From: Paenibacillus piri
Lineage (GTDB): Bacteria > Bacillota > Bacilli > Paenibacillales > NBRC-103111
DNA length: 64,000 nt
NCBI RefSeq assembly: GCF_004354045.1
Contig: NZ_SMRT01000002.1
Coordinates: forward strand, 712,392-776,391
Reading direction: 5' to 3'
In this document: piece after piece, positions 6,587 through 14,421 of the stretch
Position numbering within the stretch: the first letter of the stretch is position 1
Layout: every line of letters starts with the position of its first letter
The notes under the pieces: model-generated
Told to the model about the DNA's origin: nothing
The model's database searches: none
The model's input: only the letters and a program-made list of their open reading frames with translations
Made by a program: the position numbers and the translations under genes

Positions 6587-8428
6587 ATGATGATTCATGC
6601 GTTGGTGATTGCACCTTATAAAGGTTTATTCGAGTTGGTATCGGGCTTAAAGGAAGAATTGAGCGATTTTCGTCTTACGATGCTGCAGGGCGACCTCTCC
6701 GAAGTTCTGCCGTTAGTCGGGCAAATGGAAGAAGGGCAGTACGATGTGATCGTCAGCCGCGGCGGTACGGCCAGGCTGCTGCGCCAGCTTGTTACGATTC
6801 CGGTTATCGAGATTCACGTTTCCGGCTATGACATGATGCGTATTCTTACGCTGGTGCAAGGCATTTCGTCCCGTGTGGAAATGATCGGTTTTCCGAATGT
6901 AATCGACGGCTTTATTGCGGTGTCGCGGATTATGGGGATTGACATCCCTTATACGGAAATCGGTCGCGAGGAAGAAGCGTCGCAGGCGGTTGCGCGCGCG
7001 AAGGAAAAAGGCGTCGGCGTTGTGCTCGGAGATACGGTCACCGTCAGAAAAGCGCAGGAGCTGGGGATGGAAGGCATTCTGATTACTTCCGGCAAAGAAG
7101 CTGTGCTGGAAGCTTTCGCCCAAGCGAGATATATGCGGACGATCGCAGCGCGTTATGAACAAAAATATACGGTTTATGAGCACCTGCTTGACAAGCTGGA
7201 CGCGGGCCTCGCCGTATTGAACGAACAGAACCGGTTCCAGTACGTGAACGATGCTTTTTGCGCGCAATGGGGAATTTCCGGAGACAAGCCGCTTCATGAT
7301 GCGCCGATAGAACGAGGCACTTGTTTGTCCAAGCTGATCACATGCTTGAAGCTAGGCATAGATATCGACCGGGTCGCATTAACCTGCAGGCCGGCGCATT
7401 CGACGCCGATGCTTGTAAGCGCGGCCGCGCATGCGGCGGAAGCCGGCTTCTATTACGTTCAATCCGATTCCAAGCCCGATTCCGCTGCTGAGCACGTGCT
7501 GAGCGTCAGCTTTTGGACGGAGGCCGGTCAGGGCAATACGTTTCTGCAGCCGCTCGGGCAAACAGCCAACGCAGGCTCTCTCGCCGCGGGAGACGCGCCG
7601 GATGGACTTCCGATTGCCGTGTACGGGGAAAAAGGCTCGGGCAAGCGGCTGTGGAGCGCAGCATGGTCGGGCGGCGAACATACGGCTCAGGCTGAACAAG
7701 AGCGGCTGTTCATCGCGGCGGAGCTGCCGAAAGCGGGCAAACTTTCGCTAATTACGCTTGAGCAATGGCTTGCGCGTCTGGATCAGTCGGCCGTTCTTTA
7801 CCTTAAAGGTGTGGAGGATATGGATGCTTCGCAGCAAAATGCGTTGGCTGAAGCGATAACGGCGGCACAGGCTCAAGTTATATTATCGTTCGAGCGTTCG
7901 CCAGGCGAGCTGCGCCGGGATGGACACCTTGGGTCCGCGCTGTTCGAGCTGCTGCAGGACCGGATACGATACTTTCCTCCGCTTCGCGACAGGCGGGATG
8001 AGCTGGAAGCGTTGATCCGCTCTTTGATCGCCAAATCGAACGAAACGTCGGGCAAGCAGATCGTCGGGCTGCGGCCGGATGTGCTGAACTCGCTGCTCGA
8101 ACGTCCCTGGGCAGGCAACTTCAATGAGCTGAAAGAAACGATCGATAGGCTCGTTCACTATGCGAAGGGCGATTTTATCGATGAGTCGGCATTAGCCGGG
8201 CTGGAGCATGATGCTTTAAGCGAAGGCTGGCGCAATACGGGTTCCGGAAATCAAGCGGGCATCAGCGGCGGTATCAATCTCAATCAGACGCTGGAAGCGA
8301 TTGAACGGGACGTTATTCAGGCCGTACTGAAGCAGGAACAAATGAATCAGTCCAATGCAGCGAAGCGTCTGGGCATTAACCGGTCAACCTTGTGGCGGAA
8401 GCTGAAGCAAAACGAGCATGAATCGTAA
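6587..8428 (+). CDS. PrpR-N-domain transcriptional regulator with degenerate AAA+ domain
   Basis: 613 residues. Residues 1-185 form a PrpR_N sensor (SRGGTARLLRQ, VVLGDTVTVRKAQELG), known to bind small organic acids or their phosphates in propionate and sugar-acid regulators. Residues ~200-225 look like a PAS segment. A P-loop-like GEKGSGKRLW (~346) begins an AAA+ region, but I find no GAFTGA sigma-54 contact loop and the region is short. Residues from about 475 (YFPPLRDRRDEL, LERPWAGNFNEL) match the end of sigma-54 activator domains. A Fis-type HTH (NAAKRLGINRSTLWRKL) ends the protein. It probably controls the two sugar-acid genes downstream, possibly without sigma-54. A TATAAT lies at 6551. 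Confidence 0.8.
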   Translation: MMIHALVIAPYKGLFELVSGLKEELSDFRLTMLQGDLSEVLPLVGQMEEGQYDVIVSRGGTARLLRQLVTIPVIEIHVSGYDMMRILTLVQGISSRVEMIGFPNVIDGFIAVSRIMGIDIPYTEIGREEEASQAVARAKEKGVGVVLGDTVTVRKAQELGMEGILITSGKEAVLEAFAQARYMRTIAARYEQKYTVYEHLLDKLDAGLAVLNEQNRFQYVNDAFCAQWGISGDKPLHDAPIERGTCLSKLITCLKLGIDIDRVALTCRPAHSTPMLVSAAAHAAEAGFYYVQSDSKPDSAAEHVLSVSFWTEAGQGNTFLQPLGQTANAGSLAAGDAPDGLPIAVYGEKGSGKRLWSAAWSGGEHTAQAEQERLFIAAELPKAGKLSLITLEQWLARLDQSAVLYLKGVEDMDASQQNALAEAITAAQAQVILSFERSPGELRRDGHLGSALFELLQDRIRYFPPLRDRRDELEALIRSLIAKSNETSGKQIVGLRPDVLNSLLERPWAGNFNELKETIDRLVHYAKGDFIDESALAGLEHDALSEGWRNTGSGNQAGISGGINLNQTLEAIERDVIQAVLKQEQMNQSNAAKRLGINRSTLWRKLKQNEHES

Positions 8429-8434
8429 TTTGTT

Positions 8435-8518
8435 GAATCAATGATTCGAATTGCAACACTTAGTAGCAGTTTTATAATCGACGAGAAATAATTGTTGCAA
8501 AATGAAGTGATGTATACT
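8435..8518 (+). promoter_or_regulatory. palindromes and probable promoter of the sugar-acid operon
   Basis: A perfect 13-base palindrome GAATCAATGATTC (8435-8447) is followed by TTGCAACA (8451-8458) and its inverted copy TGTTGCAA (8493-8500). A TATACT -10-like box sits at 8513-8518 with TTGTTG 15 bases before it. The arrangement between the regulator stop and the kinase start suggests binding sites for the PrpR-N regulator; no clear sigma-54 -24/-12 pair was found. Confidence 0.5.
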
Positions 8519-8589
8519 AAATTGATAGTAGCCATGAATGATGATGAAGGCAGCAGCGCGAAAATGAATTTGGCAAAAGAGGTGAAACG

Positions 8590-9954
8590 TTGGAACTGGC
8601 CATTATCGCAGATGACTTAACCGGCGCTAACGACACCGGCGTCCAATTGGCGCGCCGGGGGTTGAAAACATCCGTGCTGATCCAAATGGAGGCCGGAAAC
8701 GAAGCCTGCAGCAGGCTGGATGCGGTTGTGCTCGATACGGACAGCAGAGCCGCCTCGCCGGAGGAAGCTTACCGCAGAGTGAAGGAGGCTTCCGTTTATG
8801 TCCGGCAGTTGGGCTGCGGGACGATCTATAAAAAAATGGATTCAACGTTGAGAGGCAACATCGGTGTTGAGCTTGATGCTGTATTCGATGCGGTCGAGCC
8901 CGAGTTGATTGTGCTCGCGCCGGCCTTCCCGCAGACCGGTCGGCTGGTTCGGGATGGGATTTTGTATGTGAACGGCATCCCGGTGCATGAAACGGCTGCG
9001 GGTTCGGACCCTAAAACGCCGGTGAAGGAGTCGCATATCCCGACGCTGCTCAAGCTGCAAACGAAGCGCGAGGTCGGCTTGATCGACCATCACGATTTGC
9101 GGCAGGGCGGCGCTCATATGCAGCAAAAGCTGAGCTCGCTGCTGGATCGACAAATCCGTTACATCTTGTTCGATTCCGGTTCGGAATCCGATTTGCGGAC
9201 TGTTGCAAATTGCATAGAGCAGTCGGGACGCCGTGTCGTATGGGCCGGTTCGGCAGGCTTGGCGAACTTCCTGCCGATGGTTCAGGCGAGCGCTTCTACG
9301 GATTCCGCGACCGAAAGCAATGCCATACAGGCAAACGACGCAGCCATTGGGGGCGAGGAGCGCAGCGGCAAGCTTGCGGCGAAGCTGCCGGTGCTGCTTG
9401 TCGTCGGAAGCGTCAACGGCCAGTCGCGCAAGCAGCTGGACGCTTTGCTTCGCGTACGGGATGCCGTGCAGCCGGTCAAGCTTCAAGCCTATGCATCCGT
9501 AGAAGGAGGCGCTGCGAAAGACGCCGAGCTTGCGCGAATTTGCCGGGAAGCGGAAGCATCGCTGCGCCAGGGGATGAATGTCGCGCTGTTCAGCTCCGGC
9601 GATCAGGCGGATATCGACAGAGCGAACGAAGTCGGACGGCGGTTCGGCCTGGATCCGACTGCCGTAAGCGAACGGGTCGCCGATATGCTCGGCGAAGCCG
9701 CCGCTATGCTGATGAAGTCGCATCCGCTGCAAGGCGTCGTGCTGACGGGCGGCGATACCGCCAAGCAGGTGTGCCTGCATTGGGGGGCGTACAGCTTCGA
9801 GCTGCTCGATGAGCTGGAAAGCGGCATTCCGCGAGGACGTCTGATCGGCGACGGCCGGACGGTCGAAGCGGTAACCAAAGCAGGAGGTTTTGGCTCGGAG
9901 CAGGTGCTTATCCGCGCTATCGGGCAATTACGAGGGGAGGATACAACAGCATGA
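8590..9954 (+). CDS. dtnK: four-carbon sugar-acid kinase (DUF1537, OtnK/DtnK family)
   Basis: 454 residues, normal for the family. The N-terminal DUF1537 signature IADDLTGANDTG is intact, KKMDSTLRGN matches the family sugar-acid site, and VVGSVNGQSRKQL begins the C-terminal nucleotide-binding half, with VLTGGDTAKQVC near the end. Family enzymes phosphorylate D-threonate, D-erythronate or related four-carbon acids at C4 with ATP. Start TTG 8590, 7 bases after AAGAGGTGA. The next gene (PdxA2 type) overlaps by 4 bases. Kinase plus PdxA2 is the described route from D-threonate or D-erythronate to dihydroxyacetone phosphate. Which of the two acids is used cannot be decided here. Confidence 0.85.
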   Translation: MELAIIADDLTGANDTGVQLARRGLKTSVLIQMEAGNEACSRLDAVVLDTDSRAASPEEAYRRVKEASVYVRQLGCGTIYKKMDSTLRGNIGVELDAVFDAVEPELIVLAPAFPQTGRLVRDGILYVNGIPVHETAAGSDPKTPVKESHIPTLLKLQTKREVGLIDHHDLRQGGAHMQQKLSSLLDRQIRYILFDSGSESDLRTVANCIEQSGRRVVWAGSAGLANFLPMVQASASTDSATESNAIQANDAAIGGEERSGKLAAKLPVLLVVGSVNGQSRKQLDALLRVRDAVQPVKLQAYASVEGGAAKDAELARICREAEASLRQGMNVALFSSGDQADIDRANEVGRRFGLDPTAVSERVADMLGEAAAMLMKSHPLQGVVLTGGDTAKQVCLHWGAYSFELLDELESGIPRGRLIGDGRTVEAVTKAGGFGSEQVLIRAIGQLRGEDTTA

Positions 9955-10949
9955 TCAAACCGGTTATCGGAATTACGATGGGCGACGGTGCAGGAGTCGG
10001 ACCGGAAATTATCGTTAAATCGCTGCAGCATAAACCGCTGTATGAAATGTGCAGGCCAGTCGTGATCGGCGACGCCAAAATGATTGAAAAGGCGGTCCGC
10101 ATCGTAAACGGCAGCGCTGCCGTTAAAGCGATACACAGTATATCGGAGGCGCGTTACGAATACGGCGTCATCGAGGTGCTGGATTTGGATTTGCTGCCCG
10201 ACGATTTAGTTTACGGGCAAGTGCAGGCGGCCGCGGGCAATGCGGCTTTCCATTATGTGGCTAAAGCGGTTGAATTGGCTCTGGACAAACAGATCCACGC
10301 AATCTGTACGGCGCCTTTAAATAAAGAAGCGCTGCATAAGGGCGGCCATCTATATCCGGGACATACGGAAATATTGGCAAGTCTCACCGGTACGGAAGAT
10401 TATTCGATGATTCTGTATACGCCGAAATTGAGAGTTATTCATTTGACGACGCATGTGGGGCTGCTGAAAGCGATCGAATCGATCAACCCGGAACGAACGT
10501 ACAAGGTAGTCAAGCTGGCGCATGATACATTGACCCATGCCGGCATGACTAGGCCGCGGATCGCGGTGTGCGGCATCAATCCCCACGCGGGCGAGAACGG
10601 CTTGTTCGGGAACGGCGAGGAGGAAGAAAAGCTCGTTCCGGGCATCCAGCGCGCCGTTGCCGAAGGGATTAACGTGTCGGGGCCGTATCCGGCGGATACG
10701 CTGTTTTACCGCGCGGCTCGCGGCGACTTTGACATGGTAGTGGCCTGCTATCACGACCAGGGCCACGCGCCGGTCAAAGTGCTCGGCATCGAATCCGGCG
10801 TCAACATCACCGCCGGATTGAAAGGCGGCGTTATCCGGACCTCCGTCGATCATGGGACGGCCTTCGATATCGCCGGGCGCAACAAAGCCGACGAGCAAAG
10901 TTTGCTGACAGCAATCCGTGTAGCCGCTGAAATGGCACCCAAGCAGTAA
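9951..10949 (+). CDS. pdxA2: PdxA2-type 4-phospho-sugar-acid dehydrogenase
   Basis: 332 residues with the PdxA signatures GITMGDGAGVGPEI near the N-terminus, the metal His in TTHVGLLKAI and CYHDQGHAPVK, and HGTAFDIAGRNKAD near the end. True PdxA makes pyridoxal phosphate precursors. Here the ATGA overlap with a DUF1537 kinase and the adjacent PrpR-N regulator point to PdxA2: NAD-dependent oxidation and decarboxylation of 4-phospho-D-threonate or -erythronate to dihydroxyacetone phosphate. No transporter for the acid lies next to it. Start ATG inside the kinase stop, RBS GAGGGGAGG upstream. Confidence 0.85.
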   Translation: MIKPVIGITMGDGAGVGPEIIVKSLQHKPLYEMCRPVVIGDAKMIEKAVRIVNGSAAVKAIHSISEARYEYGVIEVLDLDLLPDDLVYGQVQAAAGNAAFHYVAKAVELALDKQIHAICTAPLNKEALHKGGHLYPGHTEILASLTGTEDYSMILYTPKLRVIHLTTHVGLLKAIESINPERTYKVVKLAHDTLTHAGMTRPRIAVCGINPHAGENGLFGNGEEEEKLVPGIQRAVAEGINVSGPYPADTLFYRAARGDFDMVVACYHDQGHAPVKVLGIESGVNITAGLKGGVIRTSVDHGTAFDIAGRNKADEQSLLTAIRVAAEMAPKQ

Positions 10950-11148
10950 TCCGGTGCTTAACGATGAGTCGCCGTTCGGCCGTGCGAAGGCAGATCATAC
11001 CCGGTGGCAAGCGTAGATCAGGTAATCCAAATGCAGGCTTCTCGATTTGGTGCGAATGAAACGGAAGACGCATGACATAGTTAGGGGCTGCGGCTGCTAT
11101 AATGGGAGTAAGGAGTCCAATTTGCTTCATCCGTAGGAGGTCGTCGTC

Positions 11149-11352
11149 ATGCAAAGCGTAACGCTGAAAGTGGAAGGAATGACCTGCAGCCACTGTGCGC
11201 AGTCTGTCGAAGGTGCCGTCAAGCAGACCGGCGCGTCGGGGAAAGTCGATCTCGCCCGGAAAACCGTCTCGGTCCTGTACGACGAAAGCAAGCTTTCGCT
11301 GAAAGTGATAAAAGATGCGATCGAGGATCAGGGCTACGACATAAAGGAATAA
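11149..11352 (+). CDS. copZ: CopZ-like heavy-metal-associated (HMA) protein
   Basis: 67 residues, one HMA domain. The metal loop GMTCSHC (residues 10-16) is the Cu(I)-binding M-x-C-x-x-C motif; GYDIKE ends the fold. In Bacilli such proteins hand copper to the CopA ATPase. Here no copA or csoR is adjacent, so it is a stand-alone chaperone in this neighbourhood. RBS GTAGGAGG lies 8 bases before ATG and a TATAAT stands at about 11098. The 199 bases before it hold no other feature I can support. Confidence 0.8.
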   Translation: MQSVTLKVEGMTCSHCAQSVEGAVKQTGASGKVDLARKTVSVLYDESKLSLKVIKDAIEDQGYDIKE

Positions 11353-11390
11353 TGAATCTTATTAATATTTAATTCAGTTAATAAATAAAT

Positions 11391-11417
11391 GACCTTCCTT
11401 CTTTGGGGAGGTCTATT
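11391..11417 (+). terminator. probable terminator
   Basis: GACCTTCC / GGGGAGGTC form an 8-bp stem with one G-U pair and are followed by TATTTG; it lies 38 bases after the HMA-protein stop. The T-run is weak. Confidence 0.5.
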
Positions 11418-11547
11418 TGTTGCTAAGTAATGGTACACAACTAATTTCTGTGGATATTCGGGACTCCCTTATTTCTGAGCCGGGCTGTCTGATTCGCCGG
11501 AGTATGTTACGATAAAGGTATACAGGTTAGCGAAGGAGGCGATATAG

Positions 11548-12252
11548 TTGGAGCCATCTTATAACGTCGGTTTTATTTATGCCCACCCCGATGATGAAAC
11601 TTTTCTGAGCGGCTGCTTGATCAGACAGCTTGCCGATCAAGGGGAGAAGCCGGTTTTGCTGCTGGCGACGAAAGGGGATGCCGGCAAGAAGAACGGCCAT
11701 GCCGCCCATTTTACGAATGAGGCGCTTGCCGCATTGCGGGAGCGGGAGATGGAACGGGCTGCCGCGATATTGGGCTTGCCGGTCGTTGAGCATTTGGGTC
11801 ATCCGGACGGGAAGCTGAACCAGGTCGAGGAGTCGGGCTTCGTAGAGCAGGTGGCCGCTTTTATCAATAAATACGGACTCAAGGTCGTTTTCAGCTTTCC
11901 CGAGGACGGCGGCAATTTTCATCCCGATCACATCGCTATATCTAGAATGGCAACCGCTGCGGTAACGAGCGGCAAATGCCCGACTGTGCAAAAGCTGTAT
12001 TACAGCATGTCCGACACATTGCGGCAGCAGGGACATATTCCTGCTCTTAGTATCGATACGAAACCGCAGTGGGACATAAAAGCCGAAGCGCTCAAGGCGC
12101 ATGCGTCGCAAATTTTAGCAATCGAACGTTATTTCGGCGACTTATCCTCCTGTCCGGACAACCGCAGAACCGAGTCGTTTGCATTAGCATGGGAAAGAGG
12201 CGTCTGGTGGCCGCACAAGCAGGAATTGTCAGCTTTGGACGATTTGCAATGA
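11548..12252 (+). CDS. PIG-L/LmbE-family deacetylase
   Basis: 234 residues. The zinc site is intact: AHPDDE (residues 11-16) and HPDH (~130). This family removes N-acetyl groups from glucosamine conjugates and includes the bacillithiol enzymes BshB1/BshB2 and mycothiol MshB. The length and the YNVGFIYAHPDDETF start recall the BshB2-like group, but other PIG-L proteins share this. Start TTG with AAGGAGGCG upstream. It is a single gene between two terminators. The substrate is inferred only at the level of an N-acetylglucosaminyl compound. Confidence 0.75.
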   Translation: MEPSYNVGFIYAHPDDETFLSGCLIRQLADQGEKPVLLLATKGDAGKKNGHAAHFTNEALAALREREMERAAAILGLPVVEHLGHPDGKLNQVEESGFVEQVAAFINKYGLKVVFSFPEDGGNFHPDHIAISRMATAAVTSGKCPTVQKLYYSMSDTLRQQGHIPALSIDTKPQWDIKAEALKAHASQILAIERYFGDLSSCPDNRRTESFALAWERGVWWPHKQELSALDDLQ

Positions 12253-12404
12253 ATTTTCCAGACTGACTGCATGCATTTGCAATGAATAATCCAACCGTAC
12301 TGCGCAGAATGGAATGCATCCAGGCAACAGGTGCGAGGGGGGATAACGGATGGAACCTCACACCAGTCCCTCTTTACGCACAACGTATGGGTTTGTACAT
12401 CGAG

Positions 12405-12435
12405 ACCGTCCTATGATTTTTCAGGACGGTTTTTT
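12405..12435 (+). terminator. rho-independent terminator
   Basis: Stem ACCGTCCT / AGGACGGT (8 bp, 10-base loop) followed by TTTTTTAG. It isolates the sulfatase-locus promoter region from the PIG-L gene. Confidence 0.8.
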
Positions 12436-12496
12436 AGTGCGCCAAAAAGTAAGAAAAACACACTTGATTGTAAAAACGCGATTCTTTCGGGCCGGG

Positions 12497-12512
12497 ATGA
12501 CAGCGATTACAA
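12497..12512 (+). promoter_or_regulatory. CcpA cre-like site upstream of the sulfatase locus
   Basis: ATGACAGCGATTACAA matches the 16-base cre consensus WTGNAARCGNWWWCAW at 15 positions (one mismatch, C for A). It lies 35 bases before the first permease start and would give catabolite repression of the locus. I could not define -35/-10 boxes with confidence. Confidence 0.6.
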
Positions 12513-12546
12513 TTAAGCTACTACACGAAATTGGAGGTGAACAGTC

Positions 12547-13539
12547 TTGAATCATTCGGCGAAGCTGGAGGGGAATACCGCTGCCCGGGAGTCGGGGGCT
12601 GTCAAACAGGTCAAGCCGGCAAAGTCTTTAAATCGCCAACAGCGACGCAAGGCTTTATGGTGCTATGCGTTTATTGCGCCGCAGCTTATTATGTTTATCG
12701 TCTTTACGCTGTACCCGATATTGATGAGCTACGTTTACAGCTTTTACCGCTGGAACGGCTACGGGCCGCTGGAGGAGTTTATCGGATTCGATAATTTTAT
12801 CGAGACGGTCTACGACCCCGTATTTTGGAATGCATTCAAAAATAACTTTATTTTCATGGTCGTTTTGGTATGCGTTCAAGTGCCTTTGGCCCTCGTTTTG
12901 GCCCTGATTTTGAACGCGAGCTGGCTGAAGGGCTCGGCCTTTTACCGGGCTATTTACTTTTTGCCTGTCGTGACGACGACGGCTGTCGTCGGGCTGGTGA
13001 TGCGCTTTATTTTCGGAGCGTATAAAGGACTTGTGAATGAGGTGCTTATAAAGCTCGGACTGTTGGATAAGCCTGTGGACTGGATCGGCTCGATCGATAC
13101 GGCGCTGCTGATCGTTATCATTGTCGGAATCTGGAAAAGCTTCGGGATGAAAATGATCTATTGGCTCGCAGGTCTTCAATCGCTGCCCAAAGAAATTTAC
13201 GAGGCTGCCAAAGTGGACGGCGCAACGGCGTTTCATCAATTCCGCTTCATCACGATTCCGCTGCTGCTCCCGGTAGGAAGCGTCATTCTGCTGCTGTCCG
13301 CCGTCAATGCACTGCATGTGTTCGATCTGGTTAAAGCGATGACGGAGGGGGGACCGGCTTTCGCGACGGATATGGTCGATCTGTATATTTACCGCTACGC
13401 CTTCTCCAGCGCGGGGGAAGCGCGAGTCGGGTTTGCATCATCGGCGGGAATTTTTTACGGCATCGCGGTATTGTTCATATCGCTGATTTTGGGCGGATTG
13501 GTGAAGCTGACAGGCGGGAAGTCATCGCCCGGACATTGA
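12547..13539 (+). CDS. carbohydrate ABC importer permease, MalF/UgpA type
   Basis: 330 residues, with a charged N-terminal tail of ~35 residues and about six membrane helices. The coupling motif EAAKVDGATAFHQFRFITIP is the EAA loop of CUT1-type sugar permeases. FVITPWL-type text and the WNGYGPLEEFIGFDNF segment also fit MalF-like subunits. Start TTG 12547 with GGAGGTGAAC upstream. It pairs with the next gene (MalG type) and, by position, with the binding protein at 17200. No ATPase subunit is encoded in this locus; in Bacillota a shared MsmX-type ATPase usually serves such importers. Confidence 0.9.
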   Translation: MNHSAKLEGNTAARESGAVKQVKPAKSLNRQQRRKALWCYAFIAPQLIMFIVFTLYPILMSYVYSFYRWNGYGPLEEFIGFDNFIETVYDPVFWNAFKNNFIFMVVLVCVQVPLALVLALILNASWLKGSAFYRAIYFLPVVTTTAVVGLVMRFIFGAYKGLVNEVLIKLGLLDKPVDWIGSIDTALLIVIIVGIWKSFGMKMIYWLAGLQSLPKEIYEAAKVDGATAFHQFRFITIPLLLPVGSVILLLSAVNALHVFDLVKAMTEGGPAFATDMVDLYIYRYAFSSAGEARVGFASSAGIFYGIAVLFISLILGGLVKLTGGKSSPGH

Positions 13540-13560
13540 TATTCAGGAAGGAGCAAGGCT

Positions 13561-14403
13561 ATGCTTCAGCATAAAATGAAACAAAGATTGCCCAAGGCGC
13601 TACTGCATACGCTTCTCACAGCCATCGGAATTGTATGGATTTATCCGTTTATATGGATGGTTGCCTCATCGCTCAAAACGAATTCGGAATATTTGACGGG
13701 TGGACTGACGCTGCTGCCGGCAAAGCTGCAATTTGAAAATTATGTCCGGGCGTGGGATACCGCCAATTTCTCGACCTACTTTTTCAACACGGTTTTCGTC
13801 ACGCTGTTTACGGTAGCGCTGGTCATTTTGCTCTGTTCCTTGACCGGCTATGCATTGGGCCGATACCGGTTTAGAGGCCGGATCTTGTTCGTATCCGCGG
13901 TTACGGCGACCATGTTTATGCCCAAAGGCTTTACCATTATCCCGATTTATTCGCTGATCAATGCGATTGGCCTTAATAATTCGCTGCTCGGCGTCGTATT
14001 GGCGGAATCCGGCGGTGCGCATGTGCTGTTCATTTTGTTATTTATGACCCATTTCCGCGGGTTGCCCAAAGAGCTTGAGGAGTCGGCCGAAATGGACGGC
14101 TGCGGCTTCATTCGGACGTTCGTTCAAATTATGCTGCCGCTGTCAAAACCGATCATCGCGACGACTGCCATTATGCAGTTTATGTGGACTTGGAATTCTT
14201 TCCTTATTCCATTAGTATTTACTTTAGGTAAAGAAAACCTGAGGACGTTGGGAGTGGGGATGTATCAATTCGTTGGGGAGCATAGTATCGATTACACGGG
14301 GATGGCCGCCGCCGCAAGCTTGTCATTGCTGCCGATTATCGCAATCTTCCTGTTGTTTCAGCGTTATTTTGTGGAAGGGATCGCAGGTTCGGTCAAAGGG
14401 TAA
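13561..14403 (+). CDS. carbohydrate ABC importer permease, MalG/UgpE type
   Basis: 280 residues, six predicted helices, typical MalG-type layout: MVASSLKTNSE near residues 37-47, the EAA loop ELEESAEMDGCGFIRTF, and the C-terminal QRYFVEGIAGSVKG ending. RBS AAGGAGC lies 8 bases before ATG and 21 bases separate it from the partner permease. Together the two form the membrane pore of the sulfatase-locus importer. Confidence 0.9.
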   Translation: MLQHKMKQRLPKALLHTLLTAIGIVWIYPFIWMVASSLKTNSEYLTGGLTLLPAKLQFENYVRAWDTANFSTYFFNTVFVTLFTVALVILLCSLTGYALGRYRFRGRILFVSAVTATMFMPKGFTIIPIYSLINAIGLNNSLLGVVLAESGGAHVLFILLFMTHFRGLPKELEESAEMDGCGFIRTFVQIMLPLSKPIIATTAIMQFMWTWNSFLIPLVFTLGKENLRTLGVGMYQFVGEHSIDYTGMAAAASLSLLPIIAIFLLFQRYFVEGIAGSVKG

Positions 14404-14421
14404 TGAATCGGGTGTTGTCCG

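Noticed and set aside
9951..10949. Vitamin B6 gene pdxA
   Set aside because: Operon overlap with a DUF1537 kinase and a PrpR-N regulator favours PdxA2 of sugar-acid breakdown over pyridoxine synthesis.
12331..12550. Two short open frames of about 60 codons before the sulfatase locus
   Set aside because: They cross the terminator at 12405 and lack ribosome sites and family resemblance.
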